A stretch of 64,000 nt of DNA from Chloroflexota bacterium (GCA_018823415.1 JAHJIN010000494.1:1-64000), one strand, 5' to 3'; shown: positions 7,320 to 15,303, counted from the first letter of the stretch. Notes: a model not told the origin generated them from the letters alone. A program made the numbers and translations.

Positions 7320-8666
7320 CTACCGGAACTCGACCAGGGTGTACGCGCCCTGGTTCGCCTCGCGATGGAATTGGGTCTCGGGGTTGGTCACGTCATCGCG
7401 GCCCAGCACCCGGTCGTCGTCGTGGATGACCAGCACCCGGTTGGCGCTGATGACGGTGACGCCCTCGGCCTTGTGGGCGAACGTCAGCGGCGTCAACACG
7501 TCCTTGAACACCAGGCGCGGGGCGTTGCCGGCGCCCAGGTCGCTCATGGACAGGGTCCACAGGTAGCCGCCCAGGCCCTCGTCGGTGCTCGCGGTCTCGT
7601 AGCTGGTGAGCAGGTACAGGCGGTCGCCGTAGCGGTCGTACTCGATGCTGGACAGGGCCACGGTTTGGCGGAGCACCGGGCTGTGTTCATAGACCACGGC
7701 GAAATCGTCGCCCAGGGTCAGCGTGCCATCGCTGGCGATGGTGTACGAAGCCTGGACAAACTTGGTGACGTAGGTGAAATCCTCATAGCTGGCGCCTTGT
7801 TCCCGGATGCCAAACAGCAGCTTGTTGCCGGGGGTGGCCGCCAGTCCTTCCACCTTGAAGTAGGGCATGCCGTCCGGAAATTGGTCGTTCTTGAGCGCCT
7901 GGGCGAATCTGGCCCGCAGGCCCACCGAACTGGTCACGCCATCGACGGTGGACGGCGCGACGACCTTGACGGCGTCTGGATTGCCTTTGGGCCACACCAG
8001 CATGGTATTGTAGCCGTTCCAACTGGAATCGCTCCGAACCCGGTCAAAGCCGGTGGTGGCAATGACGTACTGGTTGTCCGGCGTCACCGTCATGTCTTCG
8101 TACTTGATAGCGTCGACGAACGGCTGGGCCGTGTAATAGGTGCGCGACGCCGTGTCCAGCGTGTTGTCGGCGTATGTGACGGCGAACACCGGCGAGCACG
8201 CATCGCAGGGGATGGGCTTGTCGCTGGCCATGATCACGTTGGTCCCGTCATAGGCCACGGCCGAGGTCTCGCAGTTGATGGGGTTCCCCTCGTCGTCCTG
8301 CAGGCCGCTGGCAAAGCAGCCCACCACGCCCCGGTCGATGATGCGCGCCGACGCGGACCAGTCGGCGGCTTGCCACGTGTCCACCTCGGCGGCGTCCGGG
8401 AGCCACAGCTTCCAGCCCACCTCGATGAGGTTGGGGTCGTCGATGGCGGCATAGCTGCTGTCCGTCTGGGCCTGGGTGTTGGTGGCTTTCCAGATGGCCG
8501 GCCATTTGCGAACGTCGCCATAGTTCTCCTGGGCCAGCTTGCCCAGATAGTCGCCGGCCTTGACGGTGTATGCCTGCCCGCCGGCCTGGGCCGGGCTGGC
8601 GGCGTTAGCAGGTAACGCCGTGAGCACCAACAACAGTACGACGAGACCGATCATTGCTTTCCGCAT
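7320..8666 (-). CDS. Secreted LysM-domain protein with predicted propeller-like body
   Basis: This 448-residue protein has a Sec signal peptide (MRKAMIGLVVLLLVLTALPANA, cleavage near residue 22). One LysM-type domain follows at about residues 30-90 (YTVKAGDYLGKLAQENYGD, then WKATN and VGWKLWLP). The rest, about residues 100-448, repeats strand-rich blocks such as DMTVTPDNQYVIATTGFDRV and SSIEYDRYGDRLYLLTSYE that suggest a beta-propeller. It should act outside the membrane, bound to peptidoglycan or glycan. Its position inside a cytoplasmic redox operon, between the FrhB-like gene and fdhA, is unexpected and gives no clear functional link. AGGAGAGAAGG precedes the ATG. Confidence 0.75.
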   Translation of the reverse strand: MRKAMIGLVVLLLVLTALPANAASPAQAGGQAYTVKAGDYLGKLAQENYGDVRKWPAIWKATNTQAQTDSSYAAIDDPNLIEVGWKLWLPDAAEVDTWQAADWSASARIIDRGVVGCFASGLQDDEGNPINCETSAVAYDGTNVIMASDKPIPCDACSPVFAVTYADNTLDTASRTYYTAQPFVDAIKYEDMTVTPDNQYVIATTGFDRVRSDSSWNGYNTMLVWPKGNPDAVKVVAPSTVDGVTSSVGLRARFAQALKNDQFPDGMPYFKVEGLAATPGNKLLFGIREQGASYEDFTYVTKFVQASYTIASDGTLTLGDDFAVVYEHSPVLRQTVALSSIEYDRYGDRLYLLTSYETASTDEGLGGYLWTLSMSDLGAGNAPRLVFKDVLTPLTFAHKAEGVTVISANRVLVIHDDDRVLGRDDVTNPETQFHREANQGAYTLVEFR

Positions 8667-8709
8667 GACCTTCTCTCCTTTCCTTCTCTCAGCAACCAGT
8701 AGCCGGTTT

Positions 8710-9522
8710 TCAGTAACTCATCTTTCCGCCATACTCTTCCGTCCCCAGCGGCGGCGGCTCGTCCACGCTGCGGCCTACTTCGTAGCCTGTTTGCTCCTGG
8801 AGCTCGGCGCGCATCAGGTCGTACAGGATGGTGAGAGGGATGCCGGCCGGGCAGGCGTCCTCGCAGGCCCCGCAACCCACGCACTTGCCCACGGTGTGCA
8901 TGGCCCGGATGAGGTGAAAGATGGGGAACGGCGGCGGCAGCTCGCCGGTCTCCACCCAGTACGATTCGCCCAGGGCGCATTCTTCGCAAAAGCACTGGGG
9001 GCAGGTGTCGCGACAGCCGTAGCACTTGATGCACTTGGCAAACTGTTGCTGCCAGAACGCGCGGCGCTCGGCCAAGGATTTTTTCAGGAATTCTTCGACG
9101 ATGGGATTGGCGGCCGGCGCGGGCGCGGCGCCCACATCCACGTGGGCCGGGGCCGGCTGGTCGCAGCCGCATTCCTGCGCTTCCTCGGCGGTGCAGGCCA
9201 GCCCAATGAGGACGAGCCGGTCCAGATCGACCTGCTTACGTTTCGCCAGCTCGACCAGGCCGCGCTGGTCGCAGCCGCGCACTACCACGCCGAGCCGGGC
9301 CTCGGGGTGGGCCTTTTGGATGTGCGTCACGGCGTTGAGCAGATGATACCAGGGCGACAGGCTGAGGCCGGTCACCTCCTCGCCGGGGGTGAACAGGTAG
9401 GGGGCGGCGGCGCCGGTGCCGTTGCGCCGGGGGGCCAGCACACCGGCTATGTCATCCTGGGTCAATGTCTGGGCAATGACGCGGGCCAGTTCGTCAGTCA
9501 GGGCTTGGGTGGTTTCAGGCAT
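8710..9522 (-). CDS. FrhB/FdhB-like iron-sulfur electron-transfer subunit
   Basis: This 270-residue protein has an N-terminal half resembling the F420-hydrogenase/formate-dehydrogenase beta family (RLGVVVRGCDQRGLVELAKR, then LVLIGLAC). The C-terminal half is cysteine-dense: CGCDQP, then CIKCYGCRDTCPQCFCEEC and CVGCGACEDACP, able to hold at least two [4Fe-4S] clusters. The likely role is to carry electrons from FdhA to MvhD/HdrA; flavin binding is possible but not shown. The ATG overlaps the mvhD 3' end by 8 bases. An upstream in-frame ATG was rejected because it lies deep inside mvhD. Confidence 0.8.
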   Translation of the reverse strand: MPETTQALTDELARVIAQTLTQDDIAGVLAPRRNGTGAAAPYLFTPGEEVTGLSLSPWYHLLNAVTHIQKAHPEARLGVVVRGCDQRGLVELAKRKQVDLDRLVLIGLACTAEEAQECGCDQPAPAHVDVGAAPAPAANPIVEEFLKKSLAERRAFWQQQFAKCIKCYGCRDTCPQCFCEECALGESYWVETGELPPPFPIFHLIRAMHTVGKCVGCGACEDACPAGIPLTILYDLMRAELQEQTGYEVGRSVDEPPPLGTEEYGGKMSY

Positions 9523-9997
9523 GGACAGCACTCTCTTTGATTTGGCTCGTTGCGCCGGTGGTCGGGGTGGTAGACAGCGTGGGGTGCAACTCCAGCGGTC
9601 CCAGCCGGCGGATCGTCTCGGTAAAGTCGGTGACCACCTGGGCAAAGCGCTGGCCCTCGGAGGCCGAGACCCACTCCAGGCGTAGGCGATCCGGCTCGAT
9701 GCCAAACACCTCCAGGAGCTTGCGCAGCATGGGGATGCGCTTGGCGGTGCGGTGGTTGCCGTTGACATAGTGGCAGTCGCCGATGTGACAGCCCAGCACC
9801 ATCACGCCGTCGGCGCCCTCCTGAAATGTGCGCAGCACCAGGTCCGGGGCCACGCGCCCGGAGCAGCGCACCCGCACGATGCGCAGGTTATCCGGGTACT
9901 TTAATCTTCCCAGGCCGGCGGTGTCGGCCCCGGCGTAGGAGCACCAGTTGCACAAAAAGCCTACGATCTTGGGTTCAAAAGGTTTCGTCGTTGCCAA
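9515..9997 (-). CDS. mvhD: MvhD-type [2Fe-2S] electron-transfer protein
   Basis: This 160-residue protein matches MvhD/FrhD (hydrogenase delta subunit): GFLCNWCSYAGADTAG near residue 14, RVRCSGRV near 43, and GADGVMVLGCHIGDCHYVNGN near 70. The five cysteines are the expected cluster ligands, and none is replaced by selenocysteine here. MvhD links HdrA to an electron-input enzyme, normally a hydrogenase; with an FrhB-like subunit and FdhA downstream the donor is probably formate. The start is a TTG 8 bases after GGAGA. It begins only 21 bases after the HEPN gene, so read-through from the MNT-HEPN promoter is likely. Confidence 0.9.
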   Translation of the reverse strand: MATTKPFEPKIVGFLCNWCSYAGADTAGLGRLKYPDNLRIVRVRCSGRVAPDLVLRTFQEGADGVMVLGCHIGDCHYVNGNHRTAKRIPMLRKLLEVFGIEPDRLRLEWVSASEGQRFAQVVTDFTETIRRLGPLELHPTLSTTPTTGATSQIKESAVHA

Positions 9998-10018
9998 TGA
10001 TTGTCTCTCCGATGTAGG

Positions 10019-10456
10019 TTATGCCTTTAGCGTTTCTGCGATGGCTTGCTTGATCTGGGCAATAAACTGTTCAGCGAACATCAGGATGTCTTCTGCCTCA
10101 GACTGGGACACGAGGCCGGCCGTTTGATAGAGGGTCTGATGGCGCTTGCGGCGTAGCCGGTTGAGCCGGCTGATTTGCTTGCGAAAAGGCTCGCCCAGCA
10201 CGATAACCGCAAAATCCAACGTCGTCTTGTGCATGTTGGCCCCACGTGGTCGATAATCGTGGGCGTACATCAGGGCCAACACAGCTTGCAAAGCCGCATT
10301 ATACGCAATCGCCAGCCCCCAGTCCGCATTGAAAAGCAGCATGTGACGTGACGCAGCCAGATCTCGATCTGCCACTTCTAGCAATGCGTCTATGTCTTGG
10401 ATGGAAGCGGCAAACGGCTCAATCAGTCCCCGCCGTTCCAATTCTTGAATGCTCAT
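10019..10456 (-). CDS. HEPN-domain protein (probable toxin of an MNT-HEPN pair)
   Basis: This 145-residue all-helical protein has the HEPN pattern: a helix DLAASRHMLLFNADWGLAIAYNAALQAVLALMYAHDY, then the RLNRLRRKRHQTLYQ segment in which Arg and His have the spacing of HEPN nuclease sites, and SQSEAEDILMFAEQFIAQI at the end. Partnered HEPN proteins are often ribonucleases silenced by a nucleotidyltransferase antitoxin. The ATG at 10456 was chosen for GGGA 6 bases upstream; it overlaps the 3' end of the nucleotidyltransferase gene by 38 bases, an arrangement that usually means translational coupling. Confidence 0.75.
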   Translation of the reverse strand: MSIQELERRGLIEPFAASIQDIDALLEVADRDLAASRHMLLFNADWGLAIAYNAALQAVLALMYAHDYRPRGANMHKTTLDFAVIVLGEPFRKQISRLNRLRRKRHQTLYQTAGLVSQSEAEDILMFAEQFIAQIKQAIAETLKA

Positions 10457-11015
10457 AGCCATTCCCGAACACGATGATATGCTCACCGGCCATGACTCGC
10501 GTTACAAAGGGGTCCCGTGCAGCCAGTTTGCTTTCCCACTCGGCCGGCGTATACAAGACATAGTTAACCGGCCGGCCCACACGAGCTTCCACATCGTCCA
10601 GCGCATTCTCAAGCTCGACCCGATCCAGGGCGCCGACGATCAGTACGTCAATATCGCTATCGGCGCGTTCAGTGCCCCGGGCCGTGGAGCCATAAACCAA
10701 TGCCAGGCGAATGGTGTCCATGGGAGCCAGGTGCTCGTACAAGACGTCGCCCAGGCCTTCGGTCTTGAGCAAGATGCTGCGCAGATCGCGGTAGAGCAAA
10801 TGCGATTCGTTGGCACTGAAATGCACGGCATTTGCCACAGTTTTGCGTTTCAGTAGACCAAGCTCGGTCAGGTTTTGCAGTTCGCGGCGCACGTTGCTGT
10901 AGGAAGCATCCAACCGGCGCGTCAGTTGGCGAATATGAAAGGACTGCCCCGGATTAAGCAATAGCAGGGTCAGCAGTTTAACCCGGATATGAGAGGAGAA
11001 GAGTCTTTCTAGCAT
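10419..11015 (-). CDS. Winged-helix/nucleotidyltransferase (MNT) fusion, probable antitoxin
   Basis: Residues about 1-85 form a winged helix (FSSHIRVKLLTLLLLNPGQ, RQLTRRLDASYSNVRREL, ELGLLKRK). Residues about 95-190 form a minimal nucleotidyltransferase with the signature GSTARGTERADSDIDVLIVG, where the GS and DxD residues bind NTP and metal. MNT antitoxins can silence HEPN toxins by polyadenylylation. The fused DNA-binding domain means this one could also repress its own promoter, and two identical 10-bp elements lie between the -10 box and the start. The ATG at 11015 has AGGGG five bases upstream. Confidence 0.82.
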   Translation of the reverse strand: MLERLFSSHIRVKLLTLLLLNPGQSFHIRQLTRRLDASYSNVRRELQNLTELGLLKRKTVANAVHFSANESHLLYRDLRSILLKTEGLGDVLYEHLAPMDTIRLALVYGSTARGTERADSDIDVLIVGALDRVELENALDDVEARVGRPVNYVLYTPAEWESKLAARDPFVTRVMAGEHIIVFGNGYEHSRIGTAGTD

Positions 11016-11028
11016 GACAGCCCCTTGG

Positions 11029-11059
11029 TTGAGCACAAACTGGGCTCAATTGAGCACAA
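11029..11059. promoter_or_regulatory. Tandem operator-like elements upstream of the MNT-HEPN pair
   Basis: TTGAGCACAA occurs at 11029-11038 and again at 11050-11059, exactly 21 bp apart (two helical turns). The second copy also belongs to the near-palindrome GGCTCAATTGAGCA. Both lie downstream of the -10 box, where a bound winged-helix protein would block transcription. Confidence 0.6.
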
Positions 11060-11068
11060 TTTACGCTC

Positions 11069-11097
11069 ATTATATCCGGGTTTTCCAGTAACGTCAA
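11069..11097 (-). promoter_or_regulatory. Consensus promoter of the MNT-HEPN genes
   Basis: On the minus strand TTGACG (11097-11092) and TATAAT (11074-11069) are separated by 17 bases. The start codon of the MNT gene is about 55 bases further on. Confidence 0.8.
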
Positions 11098-11123
11098 CAA
11101 TCCATCACGGCAGACTGCGTTGT

Positions 11124-13097
11124 TTACGCCGGCACCGCCAACTCTTCCGCCTCGTGCAGCAGACCGCGCACCTCCATGAGGATGGCGTCGTGGGTGAACT
11201 GGTGCCCGATGATGGCGTGTCCCAGGCAGGTGCCCACGCAGGTGCCGCAGCCCTTGCACAGCGCCGAGTTGACCACAGCCTTATCGTCCACCAGGGCGAT
11301 GGCCTTGTACGGGCACGACAGCACGCACTCGCCACAGCCCACGCAGCGCTCCGGGATCACCTCGGCCACCACCGGGTCTTCCATCACCTGGCCGCGCGTC
11401 ATCAGGGCCATGGCCTTGGCGGCGGCGGCGCTGGCCTGGGCCACAGTGTCCGGGATGTCCTTGGGGGCCTGGCAGCACCCGGCCACATAGACGCCGTCGG
11501 TGTTGGTGTCCACCGGGCGGAGCTTGGGGTGCGCCTCCAGGAAATAGCCGTCCTCGCTGCGGCTCACGCCAAAGATGCGGGCCACTTCGGGCGTACCCGT
11601 GGACGGCGTCATCCCCAGGGCCAGCACCACCATGTCCACCGGCACGCTCACCAGCCGGCCCAGCAGCGTGTCCTCGGCCTTGACGATGAGCTTGCTGTCC
11701 TCTGGCAACACCTCCGAGGCCTTGCCCCGGATAAAGACCACGCCGTCCTCCTGCACGCGCTCGTAGAACTCTTCGTAGCGCTTGCCGCCGGAGCGGATGT
11801 CGATGTAGAACTCGTAGACCTTGCCGTGGGTCTTTTCCACCGCCAGGTGGGACAGCTTGAGGGTGTGCATGCAGCACAGGCGCGAGCAGTAGCGGTTAGT
11901 ATGCTCGTCGCGGCTGCCGATGCAATGGAGGAAGGCGATGCTCTGCGGCACCTGGCCGTTAGCCATCACCACCTGGCCGCCGGTGGGGCCGGAGGCGTTG
12001 CACAACCGCTCGAACTGGAGGCTATCCAGCACGTTGGGATAGACGCCATAGCCAAACTGCGGCAGACCTTTCATGTCGTATATGTCGGTGCCGGTAGCCA
12101 GGATTATCGTGCCCACCTGCACTTCTTCGATTTCTTCGGCCTGGTCGAGCTGAATGGCGTTGCGCTCGCAGGCCTTGACGCATTTCTGGCTACACTTGCC
12201 GCGTTTCAGGTAGAGGCAGTGCTCGGCGTCGATGACGGCCTTGAGGGGCACGGCCTGGGGGAACGAGATGTAGGCCGCACCACGCTTGCCCATACCCATG
12301 TCAAACTCGGCGGGGATGCGATTCTTGAGCACGCAGGCTTCCACGCACAGGCCGCAGCCGGTGCAGAGGTCCGTGTCCACAAAGCGGGGCTTGTGGCGAA
12401 TACGCACCTTGAAATTCCCCACAAAGCCTTCCATGTCCACGACTTCGCTATAGGTCATCAGCTCAATGTTGGGATGCCGACCGGCATCCATCATCTTGGG
12501 GCCGAGAATTCAAGCGGCGCAGTCGAGGGTGGGAAAGGTTTTGTCGAGCTGGGCCATGCGCCCGCCCAGCGTGGGCTCGCGCTCTACCAGGTAGACCTTG
12601 AAGCCGGCGTCGGCGATGTCGAGCGCGGCCTGGATGCCGGCGATGCCGCCGCCCACGATGAGTGTGGCCGGGGTAATGGGCACCGGCTGGGCAAAGAGGG
12701 GCTGCTGGTAGATGACCCGGCTCACGGCCGCCCGAATGAGGTCCTTGGCCTTTTGCGTGGCCTTGTCGCGGTTGGTGTGGACCCACGAACACTGCTCGCG
12801 GATGTTGGCCATAGCCAGGTAGTAGGGGTTGAGGCCGGCCGCTTCCAGCGTGCGCTGAAAGGTGGGCTCGTGCATGCGGGGCGAACACGACGCCACCACC
12901 ACCCGGTTCAGGTTATAGTCCTGGATGGATTGGATGATGTCGGCCTGGCCGGGGTCCGAGCAGGTAAACTTGTTCTCGTGGACCACGGCCACGTGGGGCA
13001 GGGTGCGGGCATAATCGGCCACGGCGGGCACATCCACCGTGCCGGCGATGTTGGTGCCGCAGTGGCACACAAATACGCCGATTCTGAGATCATTCAT
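11124..13097 (-). CDS. hdrA: Heterodisulfide reductase subunit A-like flavoprotein, predicted selenoprotein
   Basis: This FAD iron-sulfur protein, 657 residues with readthrough, is the bifurcating core of Hdr complexes. The N-terminal part has GVFVCHCGTN and VVVASCSPRMHEPTF; the FAD motif is LIVGGGIAGIQAALDIADAG. The in-frame TGA at 12510-12512 (codon 196) falls in TLDCAA-U-ILGPKM, the position where methanogen HdrA has Cys or Sec, so it is read as selenocysteine. Later come CTGCGLCVEAC, a second nucleotide-binding segment (GTIILATGTDIYDM), the DGVYVAGCCQAPKD motif and two ferredoxin-type sites, CVGCGECVLSCP and CKGCGTCVGTC. The start is the ATG giving MNDLRIGVF, with AGAGG 5 bases upstream. 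It lies 45 bases after hdrB. Confidence 0.92.
12472..12512 (-). promoter_or_regulatory. Selenocysteine TGA and SECIS-like hairpin of hdrA
   Basis: The TGA lies at 12512-12510. Twenty bases downstream on the coding strand, GGATGCC-GGTC-GGCATCC (12489-12472) forms a perfect 7-bp stem with a four-base loop starting in G, as required of bacterial SECIS elements. Confidence 0.75.
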
Positions 13098-13142
13098 GCT
13101 AACCTCTTTCCGCTTGTTGATCAAACCGTCTTTCGATGGATC

Positions 13143-14045
13143 TTATTCTTGCTGCTGGGCCTGGCGCTCCAGCCGGGCCTCTTCCTGGGCCAGCCGATCC
13201 AGCACCGGCTGCACCGACACGACCCGCCGGCCCAGGCCCAACGCCTTGTCTTTGGAATCCATGCCAAAGGCCAGCCCGGCCAGTTGCGAAAAGTACAAGA
13301 TAGGCATGTTGTGCTTGACCTTGAACCGGGGATTGATCTTGACCTGGTACGAATCCAGGAGCATGTCGCACAGGGGGCAGGTGACCAGGATGCAGTCGGC
13401 GCCCTCGGCGCGGGCCCGGGTCAGGATGCGATGACACAGGTCCAGGGCCGCGTCTTCCTGGGTGAGAAAGATGCCGCCGCCGCAGCATTTCATCTTGTGG
13501 GAGAACTGGACCGGCTCGCCACCCAGGGCCGCGATGAATTGCTCCAGCGATTGGGGGTTTTCCGGGCTGTCGAAATCGCAGGTGGGCCGGGTGAGGTAGC
13601 AGCCGTAGTAGGGCGCGATCTTGAGACCGGTAAGGGGCCGGGTGACGCGCTTTTCTAAGACGTCCAGCCCCAGGTCCACGTAGAGGATCTCGATGGGATG
13701 GACCACGCGCACCGAGTTGCGGAACTCGCGGCCCAGGGCCTCCTGCGTGGCCTGGCGATAGCTGTTATCGTGCAGCTTGAGAACGGCCTTGCGGGCGTTC
13801 TTGAGACAGCCCAGACAGGGCATCATCACGTCCAGCCCCTCGTCTTCGGCCCAGACCAGGTTCCGCGCCGACAGGCCCACGCCCAGCAGCGGGTCCACGG
13901 TGTAGGCCGGCGTGGCCCCGCAGCAATTCCAGTCCGGCACTTCGGCCAGCTCAATGTCCAGCGCCTGGCACATGGCCAATAACGAGGTTTCGTATTCGGC
14001 AGCGCTGCTCTTCAGGCTGCATCCCGGGTAATAAGCGTAACGCAA
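13143..14045 (-). CDS. hdrB: Heterodisulfide reductase subunit B-like protein
   Basis: This 300-residue protein has the two CCG-type cysteine motifs of HdrB. The first half has YYPGCSLKSSA and DWNCCGATPA with MPCLGC; the second has YYGCYLTRP, SHKMKCCGGGIFLTQ and VTCPLCDML. These bind the non-cubane iron-sulfur clusters where HdrB reduces its disulfide or other acceptor. The chosen start is TTG with GGGAGGGG just upstream, giving MRYAYYPGC; a more distal ATG would add 14 residues encoded by a dispersed repeat. The natural acceptor in this organism is unknown. Confidence 0.9.
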   Translation of the reverse strand: MRYAYYPGCSLKSSAAEYETSLLAMCQALDIELAEVPDWNCCGATPAYTVDPLLGVGLSARNLVWAEDEGLDVMMPCLGCLKNARKAVLKLHDNSYRQATQEALGREFRNSVRVVHPIEILYVDLGLDVLEKRVTRPLTGLKIAPYYGCYLTRPTCDFDSPENPQSLEQFIAALGGEPVQFSHKMKCCGGGIFLTQEDAALDLCHRILTRARAEGADCILVTCPLCDMLLDSYQVKINPRFKVKHNMPILYFSQLAGLAFGMDSKDKALGLGRRVVSVQPVLDRLAQEEARLERQAQQQE

Positions 14046-14063
14046 AGGCCCCTCCCAAGTTTC

Positions 14064-14127
14064 GCCACGAATTCCACGAATTAGCACAAAGAACGAAAAA
14101 TGAGTGGAAATTCGCGTAATTCGTGGC
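14064..14127. repeat. CACGAATT-type inverted repeat upstream of hdrB
   Basis: GCCACGAATT (14064-14073) and AATTCGTGGC (14118-14127) form a perfect 10-bp inverted repeat around an AT-rich centre, with further CACGAATTA and CGTAATTCG copies inside. It occupies the gap between the DinB-like gene and hdrB and reaches into the last codon of the former. Confidence 0.6.
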
Positions 14128-14624
14128 TAATTCTTCCCATCTCTGAACTCTATGATCTGCGCGTGATGGATCTTTACGTCTTTGACGTCGGCCTCGATGA
14201 GCCGGGCGACTGTGACCTTGTAGCCCCTGAAGCGCACGCCCTGGTCCTGAAAAAGCTCCTGGGCGGGAATGGTCTCCAGAAACTCGACGAGTTGACGGTG
14301 CGAGCCTACCACGGACGCGACGAGTTCGCCGAAATCGCCGCGCCTGTGCTCGGCCACCAGGCGAGCATTGTAGGTCTGCCAATCGCGGTCGTGGTGGGCG
14401 TAAAAGGCCGGCAACTCGCCGGCGAGAACCGCTTTTGCCGCCTCCAGGTTGCTCACGTCCCAACCGGCCAGGTGCGCCAACAGGTCCTTGACCGACCACA
14501 CGCCCAGGAACACCTCGTCCTGCGCCGTTGGCGGCAGCGCGGCCGCTGCGTCCAGGATAGCCCGGCGCGTTTCCACGAACTCGGTAATGAGTTGGCTTTT
14601 CTTTTCCTCGGCCGTGGAACGCAT
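14127..14624 (-). CDS. DinB-superfamily (DfsB/ClbS-like) protein
   Basis: This 165-residue four-helix protein has the DinB/ClbS features: TRRAILDAAAALPP near residue 20, GVWSVKDLLAHLAGWDVSN near 42 and the late helix with READ-like acidic residues (TVARLIEADVKDVKIHHAQI). The His residues in LLAHLAGWD and IHHAQ could bind a metal. The family includes thiol transferases and colibactin-resistance proteins, so the reaction is not known. It lies between hdrC and hdrB, 6 bases after hdrC, and is not a usual Hdr partner. Confidence 0.75.
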   Translation of the reverse strand: MRSTAEEKKSQLITEFVETRRAILDAAAALPPTAQDEVFLGVWSVKDLLAHLAGWDVSNLEAAKAVLAGELPAFYAHHDRDWQTYNARLVAEHRRGDFGELVASVVGSHRQLVEFLETIPAQELFQDQGVRFRGYKVTVARLIEADVKDVKIHHAQIIEFRDGKN

Positions 14625-14630
14625 GAGGTG

Positions 14631-15218
14631 CTACTCAGTTTGTTCAGCCGCGTGGTGCCGGTCAACCGTCTCGTAAATGCGCCGCACCTCGCCGCGCCCG
14701 TGGATCAACTCGGGCAGCAGGCCCACCTTGCCGTGCAAGAACATCGCCAGGCCCAGGCGCGTCTGCTTGAGGAGCCGGAACGGGTTCAGGCGAAAATTGT
14801 AGCGCAGTAGCAACTCGGCCTCATAGGTGCGGCCATAGCGTTTGACGATGGACAGGAAATTGCGGTGAAAGGCGGTATCGCGGGGTTTGGCATAGCCCTC
14901 GGCGATGGCCCGGGTGCGCAGGCCGGCCATGACCTCGCTGACCTTGATGCCCCTGGGACAGCGCAGGGTGCAGGTATAACAGTCGGCGCAGAGCCAGATA
15001 GCGTCAGAGCGCATCACCTCTGCTTCCAGGCCCAGTTGGAGCATGCGCATCACGTGGCGCGGGGTGTTGGGCATCTTGTCCCCGGTGGGACACGACCCGC
15101 TGCACGTGCCGCATTGGATGCAGGTGAGGATCTTTTCGCCGCCGGGCATGTGCTGGATGACAGACACAAACTCGGGGCTTTCGATCCCTTCAACGATGCT
15201 GGTTGCGTTGATAGCCAT
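14631..15218 (-). CDS. hdrC: Heterodisulfide reductase subunit C-like ferredoxin
   Basis: This 195-residue protein has two [4Fe-4S] motifs, CIQCGTCSGSCPTG near residue 33 and CADCYTCTLRCPRG near 77, followed by a helical C-terminus as in HdrC. It carries electrons between HdrA and HdrB. It is the first gene of the hdr operon; a promoter with an overlapping palindrome lies upstream, and an AGGAGGGTTC Shine-Dalgarno precedes the ATG. Confidence 0.92.
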   Translation of the reverse strand: MAINATSIVEGIESPEFVSVIQHMPGGEKILTCIQCGTCSGSCPTGDKMPNTPRHVMRMLQLGLEAEVMRSDAIWLCADCYTCTLRCPRGIKVSEVMAGLRTRAIAEGYAKPRDTAFHRNFLSIVKRYGRTYEAELLLRYNFRLNPFRLLKQTRLGLAMFLHGKVGLLPELIHGRGEVRRIYETVDRHHAAEQTE

Positions 15219-15253
15219 GAACCCTCCTGTGACTCGCGCCGGTTGAACCGCCG

Positions 15254-15286
15254 GGGTATGATACCATACCCGTCATGAAAAAACAA
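15254..15286 (-). promoter_or_regulatory. Promoter of the hdr operon with overlapping palindrome
   Basis: On the minus strand TTGTTT (15286-15281) and TATCAT (15263-15258) are 17 bases apart. The -10 box lies inside GGGTATG-ATAC-CATACCC (15254-15271), a perfect 7-bp inverted repeat and a plausible operator. Confidence 0.6.
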
Positions 15287-15303
15287 CTCGGCCAGGAACA
15301 GTT

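Noticed and set aside
6600-8615. 671-codon plus-strand frame opposite fdhA and the LysM gene
   Set aside because: It is a composition-driven shadow with no motif and no ribosome-binding site.
11124-13097. hdrA read as two genes or a nonsense mutant
   Set aside because: The TGA matches the Cys/Sec site of HdrA and a hairpin follows; the rest of the frame has no defect.
11025-13658. 877-codon open frame on the plus strand across hdrA and hdrB
   Set aside because: It is antisense to two well-recognised genes, has a His/Gly/Val-rich composition typical of high-GC shadows, and shows no domain.
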